This document shows, in pieces, positions 1 through 8,561 of a DNA stretch of 52,220 nt; the stretch's first letter is position 1, and each line of letters begins with the position of its first letter. The translations under genes and the position numbers were made by a program. This DNA comes from Methanothrix harundinacea (GTDB taxonomy: Archaea; Halobacteriota; Methanosarcinia; Methanotrichales; Methanotrichaceae). The notes beneath the pieces are model-generated. The model did not search any database. It was not told the DNA's origin and worked only from the letters and a program-made list of their open reading frames with translations. The stretch spans positions 11,390 through 63,609 of the forward strand of contig DAXT01000024.1 in the NCBI GenBank assembly GCA_002506535.1. The letters are read 5' to 3'.

Positions 1-464
1 GCGACGATCTTTGACCTGCCCGTCGCCCTTCTGGCGAGCTTCAGGGCCGCCTCGACGCTCTCGGCTCCGGAGTTGCAGAAGAAGGCCCGATCCATACCGG
101 TGAGGGTCTTCAGCTCCTCAGCGAGGAAGACCTGGTTTTCGGTGTAGTATAAATTCGAGGTGTGGATCAATTCTTTCGCCTGCCGGGCGATCGCCTCGAC
201 GACGGCAGGGTGGCAGTGGCCGACGGTGTTGACGGCGACCCCGGCGACGAAGTCGATGTACTCACGCCCTTCGGCGTCCCAGACCTTCGCCCCCGCACCC
301 CGGACCAGGAGGATCGGCTGGCGCGTGTAAGTCTGGATCACCGACCCCCTCTCCAGCTCTACGATCCGGGCGGTCCTCTCTGCCCCCGACAGCTCGGATA
401 TCGAATTTTCTGCGCCCATCTTCATATTCATCTTCATTTTTTCATCGCTCTCTCTTTTGATCAT
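1..464 (-). CDS. argD: Acetylornithine aminotransferase-like class III aminotransferase (N-terminal part)
   Basis: PLP-dependent class III aminotransferase of the acetylornithine/ornithine group (arginine pathway). Only the first ~155 residues lie in the window; the gene runs off the left edge. Translation of the minus strand shows the family N-terminus (SVIQTYTRQP, then GAKVWDAEGREYIDFVAGVAV and TVGHCHPAVVEAI) and the phosphate-binding stretch FFCNSGAESVEAALKLARR. The PLP lysine is outside the window. The first in-frame ATG (462-464) overlaps the TGA of the upstream metallo-hydrolase (461-463) as ATGA, suggesting translational coupling. Several further in-frame ATGs follow (M-K-M-N-M-K-M), so the exact start is uncertain. 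It could be a paralogue such as a 4-aminobutyrate aminotransferase, but the N-terminal signature is ArgD-like. Confidence 0.85.
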   Translation of the reverse strand, partial: MIKRESDEKMKMNMKMGAENSISELSGAERTARIVELERGSVIQTYTRQPILLVRGAGAKVWDAEGREYIDFVAGVAVNTVGHCHPAVVEAIARQAKELIHTSNLYYTENQVFLAEELKTLTGMDRAFFCNSGAESVEAALKLARRATGRSKIV

Positions 465-1102
465 AGAACGCTCCGCGCAAACCGCAGGCTCGCCTGGATC
501 TGGCGGCCCACCTCCCCGCTGACGACCTCCATGTGGCCGGGGTAGAGTACCTCGACCTCCAGGGCCGTCAGCCTCTCGATGGAGCTGACGAGGTCGGGGC
601 CGCATCCGGCATAAAGGTCGGTCCTCCCGATGGACCCCTGGGGGAATACGGTATCCCCGGAGAAGAGGACCCGAGCCTTCCTCTCATAGAGGCAGATCCC
701 CCCCGGCGAGTGGCCCGGGGTGTGCATCACCTCCAGCTTCCACTCCCCCAGGTCGAGGACGTCCCCCTCGTTCAGGACCCCGTCGGCCTTCAGCTCCGGG
801 GCCGAGAGGCCGAATAGGTAGGCTACGGTCGCCATGTCGTCGCCGAGGAAGCCCGCCTCCTCCTCGTGGATCAGAACCCTCGCTCCCGTCGCCTCCTTCA
901 GCTTGACGACTCCGCCGGAGTGGTCGTGATGGCTGTGGGTGAGGATGATCATCTCGATATCCTCCGGGTCGATGAACTTTCGGATCTTACGCAGCGTCGG
1001 CTCCGGGTCCATCCCGGCGTCGATGAGGACCGGGACCTCGTCTTTTATCAGGTAGACGTTCCCGTCGAAGGGCGAGCCTGAGACCTTGTGGACTTCCACC
1101 AT
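461..1102 (-). CDS. Metallo-beta-lactamase fold hydrolase (glyoxalase II-like)
   Basis: About 213 residues of MBL fold. The metal site is visible as THSHHDHSGG, followed by HTPGHSPGG, FSGDTVF and a late YPGHME. This is the HxHxDH...H...D...H ligand series of glyoxalase II-like hydrolases; the substrate is unknown. The start is placed at the second methionine (1102) because AGGTG lies about 6 nt upstream and because the paralogue at 6499-7155 aligns from there (VEVHKV). The stop overlaps the argD start (ATGA), so the two are likely cotranscribed. The two paralogues in this window keep the same length and motif order. Confidence 0.85.
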   Translation of the reverse strand: MVEVHKVSGSPFDGNVYLIKDEVPVLIDAGMDPEPTLRKIRKFIDPEDIEMIILTHSHHDHSGGVVKLKEATGARVLIHEEEAGFLGDDMATVAYLFGLSAPELKADGVLNEGDVLDLGEWKLEVMHTPGHSPGGICLYERKARVLFSGDTVFPQGSIGRTDLYAGCGPDLVSSIERLTALEVEVLYPGHMEVVSGEVGRQIQASLRFARSVL

Positions 1103-1283
1103 TCCAACACCTGCTCGGAGGATGGTCTCCACCGATATATCTGTTTGGAAGCGAGATTCCGGGCGGTTCGGTGATGGTTAGAAGGATGGTTCGGGCATGG
1201 TTCGAGGAAGGCTCATCGACCGGCGCGATCAACAACCTTTTAAGAAAATAGATCTTCTCCAGATCAGCTTTGAAGGTGCCGAT

Positions 1284-1769
1284 ATGTCCCGATACGAGAT
1301 CAATATGAAGAGCGTCCCCGCCATGAGGGTGGCGAGCCTCTGGGGAAAGGGCCTCCCCTTCTCCGTCACCGTCCCGAAGGCCTACGAGGATTTGGCCGCC
1401 TGGATGGCGAAAAAGTCGATCCCTCCCCTCTCGGGCTCGCCGATGGGGATCGCCCTATACTACGACGACCCCGCCTCCGTCTCCCCTGAGGAGGTGCGGT
1501 TCAAGGTGGCGATGCCGGTTGCGGCCGAGACGCCCGAGGTCGCCGAAGGCGGCGCGGCGGTGGAGGTCTTGGCAGAGGCGGATGTGGCATACCTGACGGT
1601 GGAGGGGCCTTACACCAACCTCGAAGAAGCCTACGGCCAGCTCTTCGGCTGGGTCTTCTCGAACGGCTTTCAGCCCAAAGACGCGGCCCGGGAGGTCTAC
1701 GTCAAATGGGGAGAGGCGATGCCGCCGGAGGAGCAGGTGACGGAGATCCAGGTGCCGGTGGGGAGGTAG
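1284..1769 (+). CDS. GyrI-like small-molecule-binding domain protein
   Basis: 161 residues resembling the stand-alone GyrI-like/AraC effector-binding domain (SOUL-like fold). Visible family features are the duplicated beta-alpha-beta pattern, a GIALYYDDP strand, an EVRFKVAMPV strand and a C-terminal AREVYVKWGE strand. No DNA-binding domain is attached, so it is probably a free ligand-binding or sequestering protein. The start at 1284 has AAGGTG 5 nt upstream (1273-1278). A TATA-like CTTTTAAG lies near 1237-1244, giving a short leader. The ligand cannot be inferred. Confidence 0.75.
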   Translation: MSRYEINMKSVPAMRVASLWGKGLPFSVTVPKAYEDLAAWMAKKSIPPLSGSPMGIALYYDDPASVSPEEVRFKVAMPVAAETPEVAEGGAAVEVLAEADVAYLTVEGPYTNLEEAYGQLFGWVFSNGFQPKDAAREVYVKWGEAMPPEEQVTEIQVPVGR

Positions 1770-2041
1770 GGGAAGTGAGCAAGAGGGGAGCTGGGGCGCT
1801 CCTCGCCGAACTCGCCCCTCATCATCTCCACCTCCCGGGGGATCGGAGCGGCTCGGAGGCGGAATGACGCCGCCGGGAAGGCGGGGTCGGTCGCCATCAC
1901 CAGCCTATGAACTTTTTGGATTTGAACATTCATGATTTCAGAACCGAACCATCTCACCGAAGGATTGAATAATCATTAATGACAACAACAATGACAATTA
2001 AGTATAAGGGTGCTTTCATCCGCCCCCTGAGAGGTATGGGT

Positions 2042-2851
2042 ATGAAAAAAGGGATAGTCTTTGCAGTTGCTCTGGTTTTTGGCGTACTGTTTATCTCCGG
2101 CGCCTCAGCCAGCCTCGCACAATTTCAAGGAACCTGGACGAATGTCGATTCAGGGACTTCAGGCATTACCAAACTCAAGGTGGATGTCTCTGGCTCCAAA
2201 GTCGCGGTTCAAGCCTGGGGAAAGTGCCACCCCACCGATTGTGATTGGGGTACCGCCAAGGGCGTTGCTTTTGCCCCATCCGTCGGCTCAGACCTCATCA
2301 ATGATGCCAACGCCGTCCTGGCGGTATTTCCGGAAAGCTTCAAAAAGACCACCTTGGTCCTGACCCTTTCTGGAAGCCGCCTGGATGTCATATCCCTCAG
2401 TGAGTTCACCGACTCCAGCGGAAGAACCAACTACGCCAGCAAGTACACCTTCGCCCGTGCTCCTGCAACTCCAGTTCTCACAACTCCAGGCCTCGCAGGC
2501 CTTGCGAGAACTCCGGTTATCACAACCACAGCTCTTGTGGCTCCAACCCAGCTCGCGCCAAAGAATAATGAGGTATTCAACCACTATCCTCGCGATACTA
2601 CGCTCCAATGGATGCCCGTATCTGGTGCAGCCTCCTACACGGTGGAGATCGATTGCTACCATTGCTGCGAGTCCAACAAATGGTGTACCGATGTGGGAAA
2701 GACCTGGAAGGTAGTCCCTGGGATAGAAGGTACGACTTACTCGTTCAGCTTTGTGGGCGCCCAGCCAGGTAGATGGAGGGTTTGGGCCATCGGACCCGGT
2801 GGCGAAGTTGGGCCCAAGTCTGGTTGGTGGCAATTCAGCTATACACGGTAG
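2042..2851 (+). CDS. Secreted protein with C-terminal fibronectin III-like domain
   Basis: About 269 residues. The N-terminus is a Sec signal peptide (MKKG, then a ~20-residue hydrophobic run ending near SGASA). Residues ~30-140 form a beta-rich domain starting QFQGTWTNVDSG. A short linker of TPVLTTPGLAG-type repeats leads to a C-terminal ~95-residue domain (LAPKNNEVF ... LQWMPVSGAASYTVEID ... GRWRVWAIGPGGEVGPKS) that looks like an Ig/FN3-type domain with extra cysteines (DCYHCCES, WCTDV). The start at 2042 has GAGGT six nt upstream; the ATG at 2036 has no spacing. Likely extracytoplasmic; specific role unknown. A long perfect hairpin overlaps the stop codon. Confidence 0.7.
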   Translation: MKKGIVFAVALVFGVLFISGASASLAQFQGTWTNVDSGTSGITKLKVDVSGSKVAVQAWGKCHPTDCDWGTAKGVAFAPSVGSDLINDANAVLAVFPESFKKTTLVLTLSGSRLDVISLSEFTDSSGRTNYASKYTFARAPATPVLTTPGLAGLARTPVITTTALVAPTQLAPKNNEVFNHYPRDTTLQWMPVSGAASYTVEIDCYHCCESNKWCTDVGKTWKVVPGIEGTTYSFSFVGAQPGRWRVWAIGPGGEVGPKSGWWQFSYTR

Positions 2852-2876
2852 TTGTGAGCGGCACAGCTCACAACTA
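2849..2876 (+). terminator. Perfect 11-bp hairpin overlapping the stop codon
   Basis: TAGTTGTGAGC (2849-2859) is exactly complementary to GCTCACAACTA (2866-2876), with a 6-nt loop. It begins at the TAG stop and is followed by an AT-rich run. A transcription end or mRNA 3'-end stabiliser is the most likely role; archaea do not need a bacterial-type hairpin, so function is inferred. Confidence 0.5.
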
Positions 2877-3124
2877 TATAATTATTTTGATATAATTAGC
2901 GGACGGCTAAAGATCTCTGACTGATTAATATTGTAATTTCGGCCCTCCCTTTAGGCTCTTCTGCGATCCGCCCATCTCCCTCGTCTCCCAGGCGAGGCCT
3001 TCCAGCGTTACTGCTTCAGATTTGCAGGCTTCCACTTCGACCCCAAGCGGAGGTCCTGCGAGGGGTTCGAATTTTGACGACAAAGGTTATAGGCAGCCGC
3101 AGATTTTGCTATTTGGAAATCCTC

Positions 3125-3685
3125 ATGGACGGCATATCCACCCTTCTGATCGCCCTCGGCCTCGCCATGGACGCCTTTGCGGTATCGGTGACCAGCGGCG
3201 TAACGGTCACCCGCGACAGGCTCAAGATAGCCTTTAAAGCCGCCTTCTTCTTCGGCACCTTCCAGGCCTTCATGCCAGTAATCGGCTGGTTTGGCGGGTC
3301 CGAGTTCAGCGACTTTGTCACCGGATATGACCACTGGATAGCCTTCGGCCTTCTGACGCTGATAGGGGGAAGGATGATCCACGGGTCGGTGACGGCGGAG
3401 CCGGGAGAGCGGGTGGCAAACCTCCTGGACCTTCGGGTCCTCACGTTCCTGGCCGTCGCCACCAGCATCGACGCCCTGGCCGTCGGTGTAACCTTCGCCT
3501 TCCTCGAGGTCCCGATCTTACTCCCGGTGGCGGTGATCGGTATCGTCACCTTCGTCCTCTCGTTTCTCGGGGTCTACATCGGCAACCGTTTCGCAGGCTT
3601 CTTCGAGGATAGGATCGAGATCGTAGGCGGTGTTATTCTGATCGGGATAGGCCTGAAGATCCTTCTGGAAGACCTCGTCTTTTAG
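3125..3685 (+). CDS. mntP: Manganese efflux pump MntP family
   Basis: 186-residue integral membrane protein with about six hydrophobic segments. The two half-repeats carry the family signature: LGLAMDAFAVSVTSG near the N-terminus and ATSIDALAVGVTF near the middle, each with the conserved Asp in an Ala-rich helix. MntP exports Mn2+ (established in E. coli). The start at 3125 (MDGISTLLIAL) matches the usual MntP N-terminus; the upstream in-frame ATG at 3074 would add non-family residues. Length is normal. No yybP-ykoY-like manganese riboswitch was recognised upstream. Confidence 0.85.
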   Translation: MDGISTLLIALGLAMDAFAVSVTSGVTVTRDRLKIAFKAAFFFGTFQAFMPVIGWFGGSEFSDFVTGYDHWIAFGLLTLIGGRMIHGSVTAEPGERVANLLDLRVLTFLAVATSIDALAVGVTFAFLEVPILLPVAVIGIVTFVLSFLGVYIGNRFAGFFEDRIEIVGGVILIGIGLKILLEDLVF

Positions 3686-3876
3686 AAGACCTCATCATTA
3701 CTATGAATCCAAAAGAGGCAACCGGGGCGATATGAGTTATGAAGATGCGAAGGGGAACTATCATAGCTCTCTAAGCTCTTAATCCGAAAGCGAGTAAGAG
3801 GGGCGGGGGCCGGTGGACGTCACCGGCCCCTCCAATCCGGGCAAACGATTTAAATGGTTCTATCCATGGGGGGACG

Positions 3877-4842
3877 ATGCTCTCCATCCTCTTCTGGCCT
3901 CTGGTCTTCCTGGCAAGCCTCGCAGTCCTGGTGAAGGCCTCGGATATCTTCACAGACTCCGCCGAGAGGATCGGCATCAGCTTGGGAGTATCGCCCTTCA
4001 TCGTCGGAGTGACCATCATATCCGTCGGGACCTCCACCCCGGAGCTGGTCTCCTCAATCCTGGCGGTCTTGAAAGGCTCTCCGGAGATCGTTGTGGGGAA
4101 CGTCATGGGCTCGAACGTGACGAACATCTTCCTCGTCCTGGGCATCTCCTCCATCGTCGGAAAGAAGATGGTTGCCGGCTACGAGCTCGCCAACGTTGAT
4201 CTGCCCCTCGTCATAGGCTCGGCGGCCCTCCTCACTCTGATGGTCTGGGATGGCGTCTACAGCTACCCCGAGGCCCTCCTCAGCATCGCCTTCCTCCTGG
4301 TCTATTTGGCCTACATCGTCAGGGCAGAGAGGGTGGCAGACGAGGTGAGGGCGAGGTCCCTTGAGGGGGAGATCGTCCGCCGGAGGAAGAGAAAGCTCGA
4401 TATGTTGGTCTATATGAAGCTGATTCTGGGCATCTTCTTCCTCTACCTGGGAGCCAACTACACCATCGTCTCTGTGGTCAGGCTCTCTGAGATGATGAAC
4501 CTAGGGACCGAGATCATAGCTGCCGGCGCCATCGCCCTGGGGACCTCCCTTCCGGAGCTGATGGTGAGCGTCAGGGCCGCCGCCATGAACAAGCCGGACC
4601 TCGCCATAGGGAACGTCCTGGGGTCCAACATCTTCAACGCCCTCGGCATCATGGGGATCTCGGCCCTCTTTGGGACCCTCGTCATCCCGGAGACGATAAC
4701 CGGCTTCGTCATGCCGATGATGATCGTCGCCACCCTACTATACTTCGTCATAATATGGGATAAGGAGATCACCCACTGGGAAGGGTGGTTGCTGGTGATA
4801 TTCTACATCTTCTTCCTGGGAAAGCTCTTCGGCCTCTTATGA
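3877..4842 (+). CDS. Calcium/sodium antiporter (CaCA, YrbG-type)
   Basis: 321 residues with about ten membrane segments in two homologous halves. The alpha-1 repeat shows GTSTPELVSSI ... GNVMGSNVTNIFLVLG and the alpha-2 repeat GTSLPELMVSV ... GNVLGSNIFNALGIMG, the diagnostic motifs of the K+-independent Ca2+/Na+ exchanger family. A basic cytosolic loop (VRRRKRKL) separates the halves. Length is complete. A TATA-like GATTTAAATGG (3848-3858) lies about 25 nt before the ATG, so the transcript is probably leaderless. Ion specificity (Ca2+ versus another cation) is inferred from family only. Confidence 0.85.
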   Translation: MLSILFWPLVFLASLAVLVKASDIFTDSAERIGISLGVSPFIVGVTIISVGTSTPELVSSILAVLKGSPEIVVGNVMGSNVTNIFLVLGISSIVGKKMVAGYELANVDLPLVIGSAALLTLMVWDGVYSYPEALLSIAFLLVYLAYIVRAERVADEVRARSLEGEIVRRRKRKLDMLVYMKLILGIFFLYLGANYTIVSVVRLSEMMNLGTEIIAAGAIALGTSLPELMVSVRAAAMNKPDLAIGNVLGSNIFNALGIMGISALFGTLVIPETITGFVMPMMIVATLLYFVIIWDKEITHWEGWLLVIFYIFFLGKLFGLL

Positions 4843-4880
4843 GACGGCCACTGATAAATAGGATAAAATATTTAAATGCG

Positions 4881-4986
4881 TCTGGCCGGGGACGGTGAGG
4901 CGGTGGCTTACGAGGGCTGCAGAGGGGATGGGTCCTTGATACCTCTGTATTGTCTGGTTAGGTAGAGAAAAAGCAGCCCGGCCAGA
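4881..4986 (+). ncRNA. Candidate structured RNA or 5' leader upstream of the TPR gene
   Basis: Three nested perfect stems are visible: TCTGGCC (4881-4887) with GGCCAGA (4980-4986); GGGCTGC (4914-4920) with GCAGCCC (4973-4979); CAGAGG (4920-4925) with CCTCTG (4942-4947). An archaeal TATA-like AAAATATTTAAAT lies at 4865-4876. The element sits in a 211-nt gap and ends ~68 nt before the TPR gene, so it may be that gene's leader or a separate small RNA. It matches no RNA family I can name. If transcription starts ~26 nt after the TATA box, the 5' strand of the outermost stem may fall just outside the transcript. Confidence 0.45.
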
Positions 4987-5053
4987 GGATGGTGTTTGAC
5001 GACCGCAATATTTTCCATCAAGAAACGAGATTTTGATATGGGAGGATAAAATC

Positions 5054-5731
5054 GTGGCTATATTCGATCGGATCTTGGGAGGTCAAAAATGCAGGTCAGG
5101 CCGACACGATCCCGAGCTTGCCGACATCTGGAATGACAACGGCGTTTCTCTCTGCAAACAGGGCAGGTACGACGAAGCGATTCGGGCTTTTGACGAGGCG
5201 ATACGGCGAAATCCTGAATATGCTGACGCCTGGTATAACAAAGGCGCTGCTCTCAATAGACAAGGCAAGTACTACGAAGCGATCAAGGCCTACGATAAGG
5301 CGATCCGGTTCAATCCCAAGCATGCCGACGCCTGGCTGAACAAAGGCGTCGCCCTCAATAACCAGGGCAATCACGCCGCTGCGATACTGGCTTTCGACAA
5401 CGCTATCCGGCTCAATCCCGTGAATGCCGATGCCTGGTTGAACAAAGGCGTTGCTCTCAATGGCCAAGGCAGGTACGATGAAGCTATCAAGGCTCTTGAC
5501 GAAGCCATCAGGCTCTATCCCGAGCTTGCAGCTGCCTGGAATAGCAGAGGCGTTGCCCTCGATGGACTGGGCAGGTACGAGGAAGCGATCAGGGCTTTTG
5601 AAGAGGCCATCAGGCTCTATCCCGAATATGCCACCGCCTGGAATAACAGAGGCGTTGCCCTGGAAGCTCTTGGCAGGAAATCAGAGGCTCTCGTCTCCTA
5701 TGCCACTGCAGCGACATACGGCTTCGTTTAG
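5054..5731 (+). CDS. Tetratricopeptide repeat protein
   Basis: 225 residues made almost entirely of 34-residue TPR units: five complete repeats with the W-x-N-x-G-x-AL-x-x-x-G-x-Y-x-EAI-x-x-x-x-x-A-I-x-x-x-P pattern and a sixth partial repeat (WNNRGVALEALGR) at the C-terminus. No signal peptide or catalytic domain, so it is a protein-interaction scaffold of unknown partner. A GTG start at 5054 is chosen because GGAGG (5041-5045) lies 8 nt upstream; an in-frame TTG at 5033 has no such site. The repeats are similar at DNA level, a likely source of unequal recombination. Confidence 0.8.
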   Translation: MAIFDRILGGQKCRSGRHDPELADIWNDNGVSLCKQGRYDEAIRAFDEAIRRNPEYADAWYNKGAALNRQGKYYEAIKAYDKAIRFNPKHADAWLNKGVALNNQGNHAAAILAFDNAIRLNPVNADAWLNKGVALNGQGRYDEAIKALDEAIRLYPELAAAWNSRGVALDGLGRYEEAIRAFEEAIRLYPEYATAWNNRGVALEALGRKSEALVSYATAATYGFV

Positions 5732-5832
5732 GGACCTATTTTTTGGTCCGTTGATCATCAGTCCTTTATATATTAATATAATATTAAACAATATCTTTGA
5801 AGCCGGGACCGCGGCAACAAGCCTCGGCCGCC

Positions 5833-6447
5833 CTATCCCCGCCGCCTCGGCAAGGCCCGCCCCGTCCTCTCAGCGTACCTGCGATACTCATCGCCGAATC
5901 TCTCCTCCATCATCTCCTCCTCCCTGGGAATCCGCGCCATATAAAGGGGGAGTGACGCCACCAGGAAGGCGGGGCCTGCGATCCAGTTGTGGAGGAGGAG
6001 GAGCTGGGCTGTCGCCCAGAGGAGGTGGGCGGCGTACATCGGGTGGCGGACCCGCTCGTAGACTCCGGTGGTGACAAGCCTGTGATCCTTTCGGATCTGA
6101 AGCCCCGGCGAGAAGCTCCCGGCGAGGTCCGCATGGGACCGCCACAGAAGGAGGAGCGCCTGGAGGAAGAGGGCGGCGCCAAGGGAGCCGGCTACGAGGC
6201 TTGCCGTCGCTGGAAGGCTGTAGTCGGCGAAGTCGAGCCTCGATGTGAAGAGGTAGAGGAAGGGGACGACGATCATCCCGGCGGTGGTGAGGAGCATGAG
6301 GGGACGGTCCTGCTTTCTCTCGCGGCTATCGGCGACCTGCGAGGGGGACCGCCACCAGGAGGGGGTTCTCTTCAGCCAGTATACCCGGATCAGGGAGGCG
6401 GCGAGAAATCCGGCCAGGAAGACGAGATCGAAGAGGTCGTCGAGCAT
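5833..6447 (-). CDS. Isoprenylcysteine/phospholipid methyltransferase-like membrane protein
   Basis: 204 residues, with four to five hydrophobic segments and a conserved C-terminal core: TTGVYERVRHPMYAAHLLW followed by EEEMMEERFGDEYRRYAERTGR. This RHPxY ... E-x-x-F-x-x-Y-x-x-Y motif defines the ICMT/PEMT superfamily of SAM-dependent membrane methyltransferases. The substrate in archaea is unknown; archaeal members may act on lipids or quinone-like molecules. The start at 6447 (MLDDLFDLVFLAG) precedes the first membrane helix; an upstream in-frame ATG at 6474 adds a few polar residues. Confidence 0.7.
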   Translation of the reverse strand: MLDDLFDLVFLAGFLAASLIRVYWLKRTPSWWRSPSQVADSRERKQDRPLMLLTTAGMIVVPFLYLFTSRLDFADYSLPATASLVAGSLGAALFLQALLLLWRSHADLAGSFSPGLQIRKDHRLVTTGVYERVRHPMYAAHLLWATAQLLLLHNWIAGPAFLVASLPLYMARIPREEEMMEERFGDEYRRYAERTGRALPRRRG

Positions 6448-6498
6448 GATCAGACCATTCCCCCGGCAAGCCAAAAATAGACGGCGGTCCGGCCCGGA

Positions 6499-7155
6499 TC
6501 AGTGGATCGACCTTGCAAAGGCGAGGCTCGTCTTTATCTGCTCGTTCACCTTATCGTCCGTCGGCTCCATGTGGCCGGGGTAGAGGACCAGGACGTCGAG
6601 GGACGCGAGCCGTTCGACGGATCTGACCAGGTCCCTCACCGCCTCCTCCGATCGGCGGGTCCTACCGATGTTCCCGGAGGGGAAGAGGGTGTCCCCGGAG
6701 AAGAGGACCCTCGCCCTCGGCTCGTATAAAGAGATGGAACCGGGGGAGTGGCCCGGGGTTACGATGACCGAAAGCGCCCAATCCCCGAGGTTTATTACGT
6801 CATCTTCCTCCAGGGTCCCGTCGATTTCGAACTCCGCCGGATCCTCTGCGTACCGGTAGGATCCTGTGGCGACGTCGTCGCCCAGGTCGCAGACCTCCCC
6901 CTCCCCGATGAGGACCTTCGCCCCCGTCGCCGCCTTGAGGGCGGGGACCGCGGCGGTGTGGTCGTGGTGGCAGTGGGTGAGGATGATTAACTTGATCTCC
7001 CCGGGATCGATCAGCCCCCGGACGTTATCGAGGATCGCTGAAGCGTCTCTACCCGCATCGATGAGGACCGCCACCTCGTCTTTGATCAAAAAGACGTTCC
7101 CCTCGTGGGAGGGGCCGACGCCGTTAACCTTATGCACTTCCACCAAAGAAGTCAC
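6499..7155 (-). CDS. Metallo-beta-lactamase fold hydrolase, second paralogue
   Basis: 218 residues, paralogous to the protein at 461-1102 over the whole length (VEVHKV ... HEGNVFLIKDEVAVLIDAG). Metal ligands are present: LTHCHHDHTAA, TPGHSPGS, FSGDTLF and LYPGHME. Differences from the first copy include an SYRYAEDPAEFEIDG insert and RRSEEAVRD before the last helix. It is transcribed divergently from thiC with only 47 bp between them. The GTG start at 7155 has no strong ribosome binding site, so a near-leaderless message is likely. Substrate unknown. Confidence 0.85.
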   Translation of the reverse strand: MTSLVEVHKVNGVGPSHEGNVFLIKDEVAVLIDAGRDASAILDNVRGLIDPGEIKLIILTHCHHDHTAAVPALKAATGAKVLIGEGEVCDLGDDVATGSYRYAEDPAEFEIDGTLEEDDVINLGDWALSVIVTPGHSPGSISLYEPRARVLFSGDTLFPSGNIGRTRRSEEAVRDLVRSVERLASLDVLVLYPGHMEPTDDKVNEQIKTSLAFARSIH

Positions 7156-7202
7156 CCCATAAGATCAATGCCGTTCCTTAAATATATCGGCCGGTTGGTA
7201 TC

Positions 7203-8498
7203 ATGACTCTGATCGAAGACGCGAAAAAGGGGAAGATCCCCCCCGAGGTGGAGACCGTCGCCCGGAGGGAGGGGGTAGACCCCGATAAGCTCGCCCGCCT
7301 CGTAGGCCGGGGCAGGGCCGTCATCCCGAGAAACGTCCGCCGAGAGATCGACCCCATCGGTATCGGCGAGACCCTCACCACCAAGGTCAACCTGAACCTG
7401 GGGTCGTCCCGGGGGCTCGCCGACCCCGACGCCGAGGTGGAGAAGGCGGTGGTGGCGATGGAGGCGGGGGCCGACACCGTCATGGATCTATCGACCGGCG
7501 GCGACCTGGACGAGATAAGGCGGCGTATCCTTGATGCCGTCAAGATCCCCGTCGGGACCGTCCCCATATACCAGGCGGAGGTGGCGGGGGATCTCACAAG
7601 CCAGGGGCTCTTCGACGCCCTGGTCCGGCAGGCGAAAGACGGCGTCGACTTCGTCACCGTCCACGTCGGGGTCAATCTGAACTCCTTTGAGAGGCTGAAG
7701 GCAAGCCATAGGATCATGGGGGTCGTCAGCCGGGGGGGCTCCCTCACCCTCAAATACATGAGCGAGACCGGGGAGGATAACCCCTACTACGCCGAGTTCG
7801 ACCACCTCCTGGACATAGCAAGAGAGCACGAGCTGACTCTGTCCCTGGGCGACGGCCTGCGCCCCGGCTGCATCGAGGACGCCAGCGACCGGGCGAAGTA
7901 CATGGAGTTCATCATGCTCGGCGAGCTCGTCGACCGGGCGAGGAGGGCCGGGGTCCAGGCGATGGTGGAGGGGCCGGGGCACGTCCCCGCCGACGAGATC
8001 GAGACGAGCGTAAAGGCGATGAAATACCTAACCGACGGCGCCCCCCTCTACCTCCTGGGGCCGATAGTCACCGACGTCGCCCCCGGATACGACCACATCA
8101 CCGCCGCCATCGGCGGGGTCATCGCCGGGATGAGCGGCGCCGACTTCCTCTGCGCGACGACGCCCAGCGAGCACCTGGACCTTCCTACAAAGGAGGACAT
8201 CTTCGAGGGGACGGTCGTCACCAGGATCGCCGCCCACGCCTGCGACCTCACAAAGCCCGGGGTGAGAGACCGGGCCCGCCTATGGGACAGGAAGATGGCC
8301 GTCGCCCGCAGGGACCTCGACTGGCCCGCCCAGTTCGACCTCGCCATAAACCCCGCCATCGCCAGGAAGATCCGCCACCGGCGGGGCGTCGACGTAGAGA
8401 CCTGCACCATGTGCGACGAGCTCTGCGCCATCAGGCTCGCAAAGGAGGCGATGGAGCGGGAAGAAGAGAAGGCTAAGAAAAGTACGAAGAAGAAATAA
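7203..8498 (+). CDS. thiC: Phosphomethylpyrimidine synthase ThiC
   Basis: 431 residues. ThiC is a radical-SAM enzyme converting 5-aminoimidazole ribotide to HMP-phosphate, the thiamine pyrimidine. Recognisable blocks: TKVNLNLGSS, DTVMDLSTGGDLDEIRR, VPIYQAE, HVGVN, MEGPGHVPADE, LGPIVTDVAPGYDHI, GADFLCATTPSEHL and the C-terminal cluster motif ETCTMCDELCA. The cysteines read C-x2-C-x3-C, one residue shorter than the C-x2-C-x4-C usually quoted for bacterial ThiC. Short archaeal form without the long bacterial N-terminal domain. The ATG follows a TATA-like AAATATATC (7178-7186), so the transcript is nearly leaderless and has no room for a TPP riboswitch. Confidence 0.92.
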   Translation: MTLIEDAKKGKIPPEVETVARREGVDPDKLARLVGRGRAVIPRNVRREIDPIGIGETLTTKVNLNLGSSRGLADPDAEVEKAVVAMEAGADTVMDLSTGGDLDEIRRRILDAVKIPVGTVPIYQAEVAGDLTSQGLFDALVRQAKDGVDFVTVHVGVNLNSFERLKASHRIMGVVSRGGSLTLKYMSETGEDNPYYAEFDHLLDIAREHELTLSLGDGLRPGCIEDASDRAKYMEFIMLGELVDRARRAGVQAMVEGPGHVPADEIETSVKAMKYLTDGAPLYLLGPIVTDVAPGYDHITAAIGGVIAGMSGADFLCATTPSEHLDLPTKEDIFEGTVVTRIAAHACDLTKPGVRDRARLWDRKMAVARRDLDWPAQFDLAINPAIARKIRHRRGVDVETCTMCDELCAIRLAKEAMEREEEKAKKSTKKK

Positions 8499-8561
8499 GA
8501 AGACTAAAGAAGAGGACGAAAGAGAGAGAGGGCCGGATAGCCCCCCTGAGAGCCGGATACC

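Noticed and set aside
3061..3075. GGTTCGAAT resembling a tRNA T loop
   Set aside because: No T stem, acceptor or anticodon arm can be formed on either strand.
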